Assembly (NCBI GenBank): GCA_026027325.1
Contig: JAMSLZ010000012.1
Coordinates: forward strand, 806,001-870,000
DNA length: 64,000 nucleotides
Reading direction: 5' to 3'
From: Actinomucor elegans
Lineage: Eukaryota > Mucoromycota > Mucoromycetes > Mucorales > Mucoraceae
Shown here: in pieces, positions 35,818 through 48,333 of the stretch
Layout: every line of letters starts with the position of its first letter
Numbering within the stretch: position 1 is the first letter of the stretch
Notes under the pieces: generated by a model
Told to the model about the DNA's origin: nothing
Seen by the model: the letters and a program-made list of their open reading frames with translations, nothing else
Database searches by the model: none
Translations under genes and position numbers: made by a program

Positions 35818-36586
35818 TCATCTTCTTCTTAGTTTATGTTTTGTATGATCATCAGGTTCGGATTTTCGTCTGCGAGTCACTAGAGATGAAATGGATTTAT
35901 TACGCGTCAGTGGGGAATCTTGGTTGTAAACGCGCATTAGTGGCATAGAGATACGATGAAGTAAAGGCTTTGATTCGTTAGACATAGTGGGTATGGGTTC
36001 GATAGGTGAATATACCAAAGGTTTAGGTGGATATTGAGTGATCGTAGGTGGCGTCATGACGGTGGTGTTTTGATTATTAGTGGTCATAGATGGGATTGAT
36101 ATAGTAGTTTTCATAAGTAATTTTGTTGGTTTTGTATTGGATTCTATAATGGTTGATCTAGGTCTAGAGGGATACTCATCTGTTGATTTGTTCTTTTTTA
36201 GTATATCAAACTTGGATTTTAGAAACGCAGAAGATCTTCGTAATAGATCTGATGCAGAAGAAGATCTTTTGCTTGCACAGCTGATATGTCGACTGCTACT
36301 TGTTTCGATGATCTCGTCGTCTATGGCATTGTCTAATTGAATCGGTTCTTGGTGTATATAGTTATTGTCAATCGATGATTCCGGTGATGGTTCCTACAAA
36401 GTGTCAAATTACCTTAATTGGATTCACTGCACGCTGCAATATAGAACTTACTTGAGATGTAAGGCCTAGTTCAAAATGTAATCTTGATCGTTTCTTGTCG
36501 AATTGGCGTAAAAGATCTTGACTGAACGTATCATTATCATTAGATATACTTCGCGGTAAAGATAATTTTGATATGTTTGCTGTCAT
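35818..36586 (-). CDS. Unrecognised Ser-rich protein
   Basis: Two exons: 36452-36586 and 35818-36393 with a 58-nt intron; 236 residues. The N-terminal block SQDLLRQFDKKRSRLHFELG (within residues 22-41) looks like a conserved helix. It is followed by an acidic patch (DDEIIE), a basic Ser-rich helix (KRSSSASDLLRRSSAFLKSKF), a Pro/Thr-rich linker and a basic C terminus with TRRRKSEPDDH. RxxS and SP/TP sites are frequent, suggesting regulation by phosphorylation (inference). I do not recognise the family. It lies in tandem with the Sds3/Dep1-like gene, 200 bp downstream of that gene's end. The frame of exon 2 is open across the whole 576 bases. Confidence 0.75.
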
Positions 36587-36786
36587 AAAATAAAATAAAA
36601 AAATATATAAAAGAGTGAAAGAAAGAGAAAGAAATACATTGGAAACACCAGGTTATAAATAACAAGTTTTTATTTTAGTGTTTCTTACACGTGTTTTAGT
36701 AAAGGGACAGTTTTGAAGGGGAGAATAATAAGTAGCTATTATGTTACAATAATGATGGGGTATAGGTATATATAAAAAAGATGGGT

Positions 36787-37530
36787 TTATAGTCGGTCAT
36801 GGATACCCAGCAGCTTAAGGTCCTCATCAACGTCTTGCGCGTTTAAACCTGAAGGATTTGGTGCCATTGGAAAGCCAACAGCTTCTTTGATATCCTGTAA
36901 CTCGCCTGTTTCTTCTTTTTGTTCTCTTTTATGTACAACCAGTTCGCGACCATCCGGAAATACGCGTTCTCCTAGTGGTAAAATAAGGTTAAAGGTGTCA
37001 AGTGTCAATTCTTATGTGTGTTACCTCTCGCTGGGTCATTCAACTTTGTACGTTCATCCTCCATAGTCCATCGTTTACTATTGATACTGTCCAACAAGTT
37101 ACGTCGTAATGCATTCTTTTGAGACTATATAATGTGTCAATAGACGTTTCAATAATGAGCAAAACTTACTATAAAGTGAATATTGGCTTGATATTCAAAT
37201 CCTTCGAATTGCTGTCTGAAATTAGCGTGCTGATGTCTTCGCCAAGCTTCTGCACTATGGATACGTCTGCCCTTCTTTTCTTCTATTTCAGCCATTAATG
37301 TCACTAATTCTGGGTGTGTACCATTGGCAATCATGATAGCTTCTTGGTTCAATTCAGACATCTTTTCTTGGTACATTCTAATCACTCGATGAATATCGTA
37401 GTCTATATAAGTATTGAAAGACTTACTTGTCTCTTAGTCTCGCAAATTCGACTTCAATATGGGTTAATGCATCCAATGCTTCTTTATGTCTTTGCTGATA
37501 ATCATCATCTTCATTATCTAGTAATGTATT

Positions 37531-37564
<34 letters not shown>

Positions 37565-38581
37565 TTATATCTAATGTAACTTGAATATACCTGGCGTTTC
37601 CTGATTGTTATTTTGCTCTTCAGACTCTTCCACTGTCATCTCATTTGCATCCTTTTCCACGACTGGGTTTTCAGGCTGCTTTTCAGGACTACTTGTTTCG
37701 TCTTCTTCTTCGCCCACATCATCTTGAACAGCAGATGGATGGCTTTCAATATTGTTTTCTATGACTGCATCCTCTTTGTTCACGTTTGATTCATTCTCCG
37801 TCTTTGCATCCTCCACTTCAGTCTCTTCTTTCTTTACAATCGATGTTTTGTCTTCTTGTCGGCTTAGTCTTTTACGTGATCGAATAGATCCCACTACAGA
37901 CGGTGCTGCTTCTGTTGTTGTAGTGGTAGTAGTAGTGTCTAAACTACTTCGTGATACGCGTCGTCTTTTCTTGTTTTGCGTGCCTTCTTCACTACTACTA
38001 CTGTTCTTGTTGGACTCTTCTACAGTTGGTTTTTCTTCTATAGTTTTGGCCTTTTTGTTTGGTTGATCAGTAGGACTCGATCGCTTCGTACTTCTTTTAG
38101 AATCCTTTCGTCGCTTTTTTGGATTGGTTGGTTTATCATGGCTTTTGGACACTTCGTCTTCATCCTCTTCTTCTTGTGTCAATTCTTCTACCATGGGTAA
38201 CTCGGGAGAAGCAGACCTTGATAGAGGAAAGTCATCGGGTACAGAGGACAGTGGAGAAGCAGAATCTTGCTCTGTATGCATATCTTCCTCTTCATCTGAT
38301 AAAGAACCAGGTGAACCAGCCTGTAATATACTATTGAAAGCAGATAAATCATCATCGTCGTCTTCTTCGTTATCGTGTTCTGCCTCGTCCATATCTTCGT
38401 CTTCTACATCGTCTTGCATTTTATCGGTAGGCGTTAAAGGTCCGTCCCCGTCCAACTGTTCGTCTGCGCTCAACACAGACGGAGAAGAGCCCAGAGATAA
38501 TTTGGAGCTTTGTCTAGTGGTATTCTCTTCGGCATTATTCGTAGCATCCATAGTTAAAGTAGTTGTGCAAGATGTTTCCAT
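36787..38581 (-). CDS. Sds3/Dep1-like subunit of an Rpd3L-type HDAC complex
   Basis: Five exons: 37591-38581, 37427-37517, 37170-37377, 37025-37124, 36787-36971; 524 residues. The first 330 residues are acidic, Ser-rich and lysine-rich low complexity with nuclear-localisation-like runs. The conserved part follows: ALDALTHIEVEFARLRDKMY, EKMSELNQEAIMIANGTHPE and a helical segment KGRRIHSAEAWRRHQ. This is the Sds3-like signature (IExEFAxLRDKLYxEK...GTHPEL) of Sds3, Dep1 and BRMS1, which scaffold the Sin3-Rpd3 deacetylase. Dep1 is the best fit given the acidic N terminus. The first in-frame ATG is at 38581; codons upstream lack one. Intron 1 carries a 29-base T run. Confidence 0.88.
37534..37562. 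repeat. 29-base T run inside an intron
   Basis: On the coding strand this is an A run inside intron 1 of the Sds3/Dep1-like gene (37518-37590). Confidence 0.95.
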
Positions 38582-39800
38582 AGACTTAAATCTTGGTTTC
38601 GGTGGAAGCAGTTTCGTTTTCCTTTGGATTTGAGACAAGAAACGCGTTAATGTTAATTATGCTCAAATTAACAGAGTCAAGAAAACAAGAAAAAGGACCT
38701 TGTTTTTTCAAAAGAGTTGGCTGCTTTATCAGTTTTGTTCAGTGGAAAAAATTATTTTTTGGCAATTAATTGGAACGTGACGTAGGCAGGTAGGCAGTCT
38801 ACAAAAAAAAAAGCTCTCGGTGGTTCAATCTAATGACCCGAGAATGCAAGAGATATGCCAGTTTTATCCGATTTCATGTTGGCCTTTATGGTAACGCGGA
38901 CGATAGTTTAGATGTCTACTGCGTGATTGGAACGAGTTGCTTAGTGTAATATCGGTGTATGTTCAAACTATCGGCATAAATCCTACCAATTAAATAATAA
39001 TTTTTTTTTGGAGGCCAAGTTTACATTTTCATCTAAAGTTCTACATGATACTTGTATCATTCAATGCTCAAATAGGTTCTGTATTCACTTTGCTGGCCAA
39101 CCTTGAGTGGCATTGCACCTCTTTCTTATGTGCAACACGCATGAAAGCAACACAAGATGCAAATTTCGATTGGAGATATGTCGGTATTTAAATACAGATA
39201 GTTAGAGAGGCCGTCAGCCAATGAAAACGATGTCAGAAAAATGATTGATTTTTGGATTTTTCTCGGCTATACCACATTAGGCCCAAACTTTTGTATATAT
39301 TTATGGCAGGCGAAATTTTAGAAACTTAGTTCAAAAGCTTTAAGAGTTAAAAAAGATTAGTGTATGCGAATACATTTTTTTTTTTTTATAATTGTTTTGG
39401 TATAAAAACTTCGGTTTATGATCATGAAAGCAAAACATTTGTTTTGGATAAAATAAAGCAAAAGTTCCATATTTACATACAAGCTCCGTGAAATACAAAA
39501 AAATGAACCCGTTAGACGAGCATTTAAATTTTGCATATACTTAAAAAAAAATCTCATGCGTATTCACGCTTTTTTATTATCAAGAAAGTTTGCGAAATTC
39601 ATTTTCCAATTTTCAGATTTCGTTTTGAGGAGGAGGAGGAGCTTTGGGTTTCAATGGGCGTTAACCAATCAAGTTCACTTTTTTAAAACTCAACTGTTGG
39701 TGATGCCAGCCCAACCCAGAGGTTACCCATAGGACAAAGCAATTACATTGAAATCGATCCACGATTGCTGGAATTCCTTCCTTTTCTATAATTAATAACT
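38582..39800. other. Divergent promoter region
   Basis: 1.2 kb between the Sds3/Dep1-like gene (-) and RPS28 (+). Both promoters must lie here. Near the ribosomal gene is a GC-richer patch (39625-39720) with GAGGAGGAGGAGC and CCCAACCCAGAGG. ACGCGT occurs close to the Sds3/Dep1-like start (38641-38648). No gene is supported. Confidence 0.5.
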
Positions 39801-40277
39801 ATGGTATGTACCATATCGCTTAAAGATATTATGAATTCTTTTCTACTCTCTCTCTTATTCGACTGCTACGTGAATGGATGGATGGATGGATAGATGGATG
39901 TTTCGAGACAAATTTCAGCATTCTTGAAGAATCGATTCTAAAGTACATTTTGACCCGAGATTGATTAATAATGTTAAACATGCAACCAGCAGTAGCTTTT
40001 AAAAGAGAGAGAGAAAGAGAAAAGTCTAACAAGCAAACTGACAAGATGAACTGACGTGTATTGTTTCATTGAATAGGATTCTAAGACTCCTGTCAAGCTC
40101 GCTAGAGTTACTAAGGTTCTCGGCCGTACCGGTTCTCGTGGTGGTGTCACTCAAGTCCGTGTTGAATTCATGGATGATACTAACCGTTCCATCATCCGTA
40201 ACGTCAAGGGTCCCGTTCGTGAAAACGATATCCTCTGTCTCTTGGAATCTGAACGTGAAGCTCGTCGTCTCCGTTAA
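39801..40277 (+). CDS. RPS28: 40S ribosomal protein eS28
   Basis: Two exons: the first is the start codon alone (39801-39803) and the second is 40077-40277; 67 residues, exactly the length of yeast eS28. After the splice the protein starts [20 protein letters not shown], then [36 protein letters not shown] and [10 protein letters not shown], nearly invariant in eukaryotes. eS28 sits near the mRNA exit channel and E site. The 273-nt intron (39804-40076, GTATGT...GAATAG) is the longest in the window. An intron directly after the start codon is typical of fungal ribosomal protein genes. It runs in tandem with TYS1, another translation gene. Confidence 0.96.
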
Positions 40278-40728
40278 ACAACCTACAACATATTCAAAAG
40301 CTTATTCCACGATTTAATTGTATAATTAAAAAAGGACAATCTCGACTTTTTTTTTTACAATGAAAGTATCTTTTTCTATTACAAAATTGAGGCACAATTG
40401 GGCGAAGGGAGGTTTAGATTTGATGGGTGGGCTAGAGGATTTGATTTATGATCAGAAGCATACGTATGAGACATAAAATATTGCGTGATATAATTTCGCT
40501 ACATAAGTAGAGTTAATATTCATGTATACTTAATGAGCCACTTCAATGTAACCTCTATAACTGAGATCATAGTAGCTCTTCTTTCCGAGTAACTTTTTCT
40601 TACATAATCCTCAACGAAAACAAGTCTATTGTGGCTTGGATAGGTAAGTTTAATGACTCATATTTTTTCAGGTTCATTAAACTTCGATAACTTCCTCTCT
40701 CTCTTCTTTTCCCCTTTCAACGAACATT
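40278..40728. other. Spacer and promoter of TYS1
   Basis: 450 bases holding the RPS28 3' end and the TYS1 promoter. A C/T-rich tract (40691-40720) ends eight bases before the TYS1 start codon. Nothing else recognised. Confidence 0.55.
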
Positions 40729-41980
40729 ATGTCGCTTACACCCGAACAAAAATATGAACTTATCACTCGTAACCTCCAAGAGGTTCTCGGTGGTGATGAG
40801 ATGAAGAAGATTCTCGCTGAACGTGACCTTAAAATGTATTGGGGTACTGCACCCACTGGCAGACCTCATATCGGTTACTTTGTACCTATGACCAAGATTG
40901 CCGACTTTTTATCTGCTGGTGTCGAGGTATATAGATTACAATTATGCAACACACTTGATAACTAATATTCCTGTTAAGATGACCGTTCTTTTAGCTGATC
41001 TTCACGCCTTTTTGGATAACATGAAGGCTCCTCTCGAGCTTGTTCAACATCGTGTTAGATACTATGAACAAATGATCAAGACTGTATTGACCTCTCTCGG
41101 TGTTCCCATCGAGAAACTTCGCTTTGTTATTGGTTCATCTTATGAACTTTCAAAGGAATATACCATGGATAACTTCCGTTTATGTGCTTTGGTAACTGAA
41201 CACGATGCCAAACGTGCTGGTGCTGAGGTTGTAAAGCAAGTAGCTTCTCCCCTCTTGTCTGGCTTATTGTACCCCGGTATGCAAGCTCTTGATGAAGAAT
41301 ACTTGGGTGTAGATGCCCAATTCGGTGGTGTTGACCAACGTAAGATTTTTATCTTGGCTGAAAAGTACATGCCTCTCTTGGGTTACAAGAAGCGCTCTCA
41401 TTTGATGAACCCTATGGTTCCCGGTTTGACAGGCTCCAAGATGTCTGCTTCAGATCCTGATTCCAAGATTGACTTTTTGGATAGTGCAAAGGACGTACAA
41501 AAGAAGATCAAAAAGGCATTTTGTGAGGAAGGTAATATTGAGGAAAACGGTATCTTGTCCTTTGTCAAGTCTGTCTATTTCCCTCTTAAGACTTTGAACG
41601 GAAACAAGGCCACTTTTACTGCCATTCGCCCTGAGCAATACGGCGGTAACATGGTTTACGACAACTACGAAGCTCTGGAAAAGGACTTTGCTGACAAGGT
41701 CGTTCATCCTGGTGATTTGAAGGCTGGTGTTATTGCCGCTATCAATGAATTGTTGGAGCCTGTCCGTAAAGCCTTCGAGGACCCTGAATTCAAAAAGCTC
41801 GCCGAGTTGGCTTATCCCCCTCCTAAGCCTGTTGAAAAAGTGAATCCCAAGAAGGATAAAAAGGAAAAGAAGAAGGCCGAGCGAGCTGCTGCTTTGGCTG
41901 CCAAGGCTGCTGCTGCTGCTAATGGAGCTGATGGCGATGTCCCTGCTGCTCCCGCTACTGAAGAAAAGAAGCAAGAGTAA
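40729..41980 (+). CDS. TYS1: Cytosolic tyrosyl-tRNA synthetase
   Basis: Charges tRNA-Tyr with tyrosine. Two exons: 40729-40926 and 40979-41980; 399 residues. The class I signature PTGRPHIGY (42-50) and KMSAS loop (220-224, [17 protein letters not shown]) are intact. The tyrosine pocket is visible in [33 protein letters not shown] and [13 protein letters not shown]. The eukaryotic/archaeal type is clear from the C-terminal helical domain. A Lys/Ala-rich tail ([19 protein letters not shown]) replaces the EMAPII-like domain of animal enzymes, as in other fungi. Codon choice is strongly biased to C-ending codons compared with neighbours, fitting high expression. Ends 189 bp from the convergent SNF2 gene. 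Confidence 0.97.
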
Positions 41981-42169
41981 TTCTATATACATACTTTTTT
42001 TTTGTTCTAGTTTTATCATTCCATTACCGCCATAACCCACAATCACACAGCAACCTTATAAGATTAGAATAATAACCTTTACTCGACCTCTCTACACATT
42101 CTGAATTTGACATATAATCATTGTATATTAACCAAAATAATAATAAAGAAGCATATACATTGCTATCAT

Positions 42170-45100
42170 TTATGCAAATCTGACTGATTTCTTTGGCTTC
42201 TTTGGTTGAGACTCTTGCTGTGGTGCTGTAGGAGAAGCACTTCTTTTTCTCTTTCCAACTTGTATAGGCTGTGGACTACTAAACTGTTTGCGCATACTCT
42301 CATCGTGCAATCGCATCTTCCAAGGTTGAATGTGGTCCATCACATCATCATCACCTTCTATATCCAATTCCAATGCATCGGTGCCGCTGTCTAATAGATC
42401 CACTTTATCGGATTGTCTTGCACTTAATTGAGAAGCCATAAGAACTTTTTCTTCCTGATTACCCAATTCATCCACGTCGATATCTGATACTTGATCATCT
42501 AGGATATCTGAGGCATGACCTGCTTCTCCTAGAATGGAAGATTGAATAGTGTCTCCTGATTCTAAATCATCTTGGTTTTCTTTGATGCGATCTTTCCTGG
42601 GTACAAAATACAATGGCGCATCCAAAAGATCAATACTCTGATAGTAAGTTCCTGTGTCTTCATCTTTTGTTACGGTGCTAGGCAATGGTACGAAACGTGC
42701 ATGGTTCAAGATGTTTTTGAGCTTAGAATCAGTGAAAAAATCTCCTCTTTTCAGGTTCTCCGTGTCTTGTTCTACTTGGTCAATATCTATAAACGATATG
42801 TTAGTCTTTTTTTTTTTTTAGTCTTTATAAAGATGACATGTACCTTCTCCTTTGGATACTTGATCTCTTCTTTTTAATAGTTCATCCTCGATGGTATTGC
42901 GAATCACCAATGTTTCTATGTAAACAGGTCCCTTTTGACCGATACGATGCGCTCGCTTGATGGCCTGTTGCTCCATGGCTGTCTGCCAAACAGGGCTGAC
43001 AAAAAACACGCGTGTTGCAGATGATAGATCGATGCCATAAGCTGCTTTTTGAACTGCCATGATAATCACATTAGCATTCTCTGATGTATTAAACGTCAAG
43101 ATCATCTGTGACCGTTTGGCATTGTTCTATAACATATGTTATATATAACTTGAGGCATCTCATTAAACTACGACACATACCATTCGATTGTCTTGATACA
43201 TCAAGACCCTTACTTTGGCCAGTTGTAGAGCAAGATATATCTCGTACATTTCATTGTAATGCTGAGAAAATATGATGCATTTTTCTGTGGTATGATATCG
43301 ACAGATTTGATTAACCAAGTAGTTGATCTTGATACTAGAACTTGAGAGCACACGCGCATCAGAAAAAGCATTACGGGTATAAAATGTGAGCTGTTCAGAC
43401 TCTTTTTCATTTTCATTAGGTTCTTGGTTATCTTTAGACTCTGCAGTAGTTGATAATGCTTTTTGCTGTTTGACCGCATCTACTTCTTGCTCTAACCCTT
43501 TCTTTCTTTTACCAACTTCTAATGCTTCAACACTCAACAAAGATTTGTTGGCACCATTGTACACAAACAAAGGTTTGGTGTCATCTTCTGTCATCGAACC
43601 ATGGATAACTTGCATCAGTTCCAAAACTTTTTCAGCGTTTACAACGCAATAATCATCCCAAGGCAACTGCCCTAGCGACCTATAAACGCCATGATTTCCT
43701 TCAAGCCATCCCCAGGCTTCTTCAAACAGATGAGGCAAGCCCTGTACCACATAAGAAGGAGAATGCTGACTCATCATACACAAGAATAAGTCAGTCTGCA
43801 ATGCAAGGCCTAGTACATCACGGATACGCACCAAATCTACATTTTCTGCACCATAATCAGATCGGCCCTGTTCCACAGCCATGCACTTTTCAACGCAGTT
43901 ATCATGGGCCATATGCAGTAGTTTGATATCAACCGAGTGCCACAAACAGCTTTGCCAAAGGTTATGGACAGTTTCGCGTAACGCTTTAAAGTTTTTAGTC
44001 GAAAAGAGGTAATCTGGACCCTCTCTTTGTGACAAGATGGCATTGAGGCTGATTAAGGCTATTTGGCAATTGTGTGCCTAATTATGGGTATTAGCATGTT
44101 ATTGAATACATACAAAACGTACCATCCATTGATAGTAATCAAAGTCTAGATACACAGTTTTCTGATAAAGAGGCGGTAAAGTTACTTCTTTTTCCATATC
44201 AGCACGTTGATTGCGAATCATGGTTCTTGCCATCATTTGTTTTAATTTGGTGATGGCCCATGGTTTACGATGTAAAAAGGGCTTGGTGATCAATCGATTC
44301 CATAGTTTCTTGCTGGACTTGAAGGGTTCTATATTCAATGCTTGTCCGAACAAGGTTCCAAGCCTATGATGATATGCAGTCAATAAATGATCAAAACAAA
44401 CAAAATATCTAACCTCTTTAAGTCGTCTGATTCACTGGCCTTTCTCGTCATAGCCGATTCAGTCAAATTTTGCGTAGGTGTACCTGTACAAATCCACTTC
44501 CAGTTACAAAATAACTTGGAAGAGAGCTCGGATTGTCTGTTTTTTGATGATAATCGATGCCCTTCATCTATTTGTTATTCTTCCTGTTTAGTTTAGGCTA
44601 TATTAAAAAAAAACAATAGCTGCAGTTACCTACTATCAATCGCTTCCAGTGAATTTGCAATAGTGATGAAGTATCAGGTTTCGTAATAGAACACAAACAG
44701 GCTCTTTGGTTGGTTGACCCGATTAAAGGACACTGACATATATAACCTTTTTTTTTTTTTAACTTGGTTGAAAAAGGAATCTCTATATCAACTTACTACT
44801 AAAGTCCAGTCCCCCCTGATCATTTTCATAAGAGAATCTACTTTGACTGATAAGCACCAAGTCATAGTCTGCCAACTGAATAGGCCCTAACAATGTTTGT
44901 TTTATATCATCATATACCAGGAAACGCAGTTGTCCATCTTTGATGTGTTTGTATATTTCCCCTGTCCATTGTGCCACTAGATTGTCAGGTACTACCAAAT
45001 AGTAAATACTTTGAGCAGATAGCTGTAAGGCTTAAGGTATTTACCTACAACCAACGTAGCATTTGACAAGTAGACTTTTAACGTAGTAAATCTCGGTTGG

Positions 45101-46152
45101 ATGCGTCGAGATCTTTCCAAATAATGGGCGGGTATATCAGTCCATTCATAATAGGCTGGGTATTTTTGGAACCATTCCACCACATCTGCAGGTAACTGAT
45201 GTTTGAAAGGTTTCCAATTGATTCCCCATTTTAAAACTAATTCCGTTGTAATGGCTTTCAAACTGGTGCGTTTTACAAAGTTTGTTTTTAAATCACTATG
45301 ATCTACTGGGTTTGACAGATCTTTGGTAGCCATGATGGCTGCAAGACAAATACATGTTTTGCCGGTACCCTATTTACCGATTAGTTATAGAATGATATGA
45401 TGTGTGTTCATTTACCATATCCTCGCAAATGATACCACCTTGTGCATCTGCTATACGCTTTGTATCCAAAGTCACTGCGCCTGTCAGTTGATTGAAATAG
45501 TAGTAGCTATGATCTTGAGCTATTAGTTTTATTACTTCATAAGGCTCAATGCTGGAAGGCGCTAACTCCCTTTGCAGTATTTTCCATAGAGAATGCTATA
45601 GTAATTTATACATTTTCAGTTATATACGCATATCCTTCAGGGCAACCCTACTTTTTGATACATGTACAAGGTAGTTTTCATCCCAGGTATTCGAACATCA
45701 ATATCTTTGGTCAGAAATGCGTAAATATCAGGATTCTCGCACCAGTCAGACAAACGATGGTCGACATGAGGTGAAGGTAGGTTTACAAAGATATCTAACA
45801 AACTATTAAGGCTGGAAGGAACACTATCAAAAACTGGTAAAAAATCCGTAGTTGGGTTTGAAGAACGATTGACCATTTGCAATAGTTCCAAAAAGCGCTG
45901 GCCATCTCTTGCTAATGTGTCATTAGACTCATTGTGTAATACTTGAATGTCAATGAGACACTGATTGCTGGATAGCAATATGCAGGTTGGCAGAATCACT
46001 CGTAACTTTTGGAGTCGCGCTATTAAATCGAGTTTGTACAACTGCTGCGGATTATTGATATAGAGCTTGATAGAGTCGAGATTTATTGAATGTCTATGTT
46101 GTTCGGATAGAAGCTTGTCGAAACAGATCTGGATAACGCCCGCTTTGATCAT
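42170..46152 (-). CDS. SNF2-family ATPase with Cys-rich insert
   Basis: Ten exons: 45652-46152, 45416-45595, 45045-45369, 44797-44991, 44630-44746, 44414-44567, 44123-44363, 43181-44077, 42844-43126, 42170-42786; 1169 residues. Motifs: YQKHSLWKILQRE, then GGIICEDMGTGKT split by an intron (Walker A 228-232), LVVVPDNLVAQW, the DEGH box (440-443), WICTGTPTQN, MIRNQRADMEKEVTLPPLYQK, IIFSQHYNEMYEIY, VQKAAYGIDLSSATRVFF and QQAIKRAHRIGQ (motif VI). A cysteine cluster CQCPLIGSTNQRACLC (404-419) precedes motif II. A long insert separates the two RecA lobes, with no RING visible. The C-terminal 200 residues are acidic, ending KKPKKSVRFA. A DNA repair or chromatin role is likely, subfamily unresolved. 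The start at 46152 is the first in-frame ATG; an upstream exon is possible. Confidence 0.87.
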
Positions 46153-47133
46153 TTTGTATAAGGTAGAAGAGCGGAAAGACACAATGCAATCATTCCTTTC
46201 TAGATTGGGCTGAGAGCGAAAACAAACCCAATTGTTTCAATTCAATCTACATTAATAGAAGGGAATGAACAATCACTGATAGCGATTAACACTTAGAGAA
46301 CCTATTCACCCAGTTCTCGGTATAAAGTGATACTAATGGAGGCACCATTGGTGCAAACCATGGTGAACTATCAATACAAAAGTGCAGTTTAATAATAACC
46401 TATTTAAGCCATGACAATTAGAACTAATTACGGCAGATAAGCGACATTAATTCGATGATCCTTTAAGTAGACGGAGCTATAGTCAAGTTAAGAAGGTCCG
46501 TATAATCTAATAACAAGCATGATGCTAATCACGAGGTTACTTTGCGGGGCCAGTAGTAGTCAATATATAATGAAGCAAGCGCGGCATTAGGATGCGCGCT
46601 TTGGTATATATGTAAATGAAATGTCTTTCCGGTGTAACACATAAAAGGGAGGGAAAGATATAAAAGTATAAATGCTGTATCACTTATCCAAGTATTTGAT
46701 CAGCATTATATTGACATTCTTGCAATGAAAGTAGAGGTAGATAGAAGAGTAAACCTTCGGTATAGCTATCATGCGATAGGCAAAACGCGTCTTTTGAGCT
46801 GCAATTAGACTAAACTGCAGTCCATAGCTATTGTTAGCTTTAAGGAGCAACCCGAAGGTTCTGTATTGAACAGCCGAATAAATAACACTTTTTGAACTGT
46901 TTAAAAGAATTAGATACTACGTGTTCAAGGTATCAATATACGCGTTAAACGCCGTTATTCACTTGCTATGTTATAGGCAATCAAGCTATGGAAGGGCATT
47001 CATTGCCAGTGTTTGTGACATCAATCACACGCCTCAATATGACCCCTTTCACCCTTTATTATGACTCCTTCTTTGTTTCGTTTTCTCATTTTATTATCAC
47101 CCTTTTTCTTTCTTCTTTCTTTCTTTATCTCCA
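46153..47133. other. Divergent promoter region
   Basis: About 1 kb between the SNF2 gene (-) and the ASXL-like gene (+). Open codons continue upstream of the SNF2 ATG to a possible acceptor (about 46212-46216), so a short 5' exon may hide here. A C/T-rich tract (about 47040-47133) leads to the ASXL-like start. An unsupported frame at 46988-47188 overlaps it. Confidence 0.5.
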
Positions 47134-48333
47134 ATGTATAACCCACAGTCCATGCTATTATCACCCATTAGTAAAAGAAGAGAAGTAGATGATGATGAGC
47201 AAGAAACCCATCAACTCATGATTCGCTCTCCTCATGGTGATATGAATAAGCGTCCTCGTTATGAGTCAAGCTGGACACTGGATAATTTATGCACTCACCC
47301 ATGTAGCCCATTAGCGTCAATTGATTTAGAGGTGAGATACATTTCAGTCATATAAGAAGATACTAACACCTTATAGTCTATCTTCAATATGTCTAACTTT
47401 CACTTGATACCACAAGATAAACGAGAAGAACTATGTTCGTTGTTACCACAAGTGGATCAAACCACCTTGCTGGATCACCATAGCAGCACCAACTATGATA
47501 GCCTCATTTTGAATAATCCTGCTTACAATCAACCTAGCTTCTTTTCAAAAGTAGAAAATCCAATCTTTTGGAACTCACTTACAGAATGGCAGACAATGCT
47601 TGCTCAGGGCCAATTCATGGATCAAGCTGACTCTCCTCCTCTACCATTATCACCTTCTCCTCCCACCAACAGTAGCAGTAACAAGTCTACCGCATCCTCC
47701 TCCTACACTAGAACTAAATCAACCTCTAACAAAGATAAATTCAAGGTAGTGCCTATATACACTTATAATCGGTTAATATCTAACGCGTAATTTCCAGGAC
47801 GATGCGTTTGAATCTTACTGGGGAGAACTCATTGATAAAGAAAGAGCTCATAACGTTGCAGGGTAATGAATCTAGACCTACGTAATTTTTTTTAAACTTT
47901 CTAAATATTTATCAAACCTTAGAGACTCCAAAAGTGTTACATTGAAAGACATGTGTCGCAAAGGCTTGATACGTGAAGACGATGTCATTGTATATAAACG
48001 CAACTTTAGCGCCTGTAAAGTAGTAGTATCCAAGTCAATGACAGTAAGTCACAAACTAGGTTCTTGTAAGTATATTAACGCAAGCTGTTGTAGGTTATAA
48101 AAGCTTGTGGTCTTTCTGGTATATCAATAAAGTTAGATGAAGAAGTCTTTGAGGATTTCGAAACCCCAACTGCATTAGAAACCAAAATTCTAGACCATCA
48201 TGGACAAGTCACCAAAGATAAACGTCCTAATGGTAATGCTTTCAAGAGTATTCGCTTAATTCGCGCTGGTAAAGACATGGGAAGACTGTTTGATATTCGA
48301 AAAGATGGCTTTGGTGATCAATCTGCTTGGTAG
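47134..48333 (+). CDS. ASXL-like protein: DEUBAD plus RAMA-type C terminus
   Basis: Five exons: 47134-47331, 47377-47745, 47798-47862, 47923-48043, 48094-48333; 330 residues. Residues about 74-150 match the ASXH/DEUBAD domain: FHLIPQDKREELCSLLPQVD, a middle linker, then NPIFWNSLTEWQTMLAQGQF, as in Asx/ASXL proteins, which activate the H2A deubiquitinase BAP1/Calypso. A Pro/Ser-rich linker and the exon 3 segment AFESYWGELID follow. The C-terminal half begins SVTLKDMCRKGLIREDDVIV and ends RLFDIRKDGFG, resembling the RAMA domain also present in ASXL and MPND (inference). The N terminus holds a nuclear-localisation-like SKRRE. It probably serves in a fungal Polycomb-type or histone deubiquitination complex. 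Confidence 0.83.

Noticed and set aside
37752..38633. Plus-strand Ser-rich frames opposite the Sds3/Dep1-like gene
   Set aside because: They are antisense readings of an Asp/Glu/Ser-rich coding exon. The minus-strand model has homology and introns.
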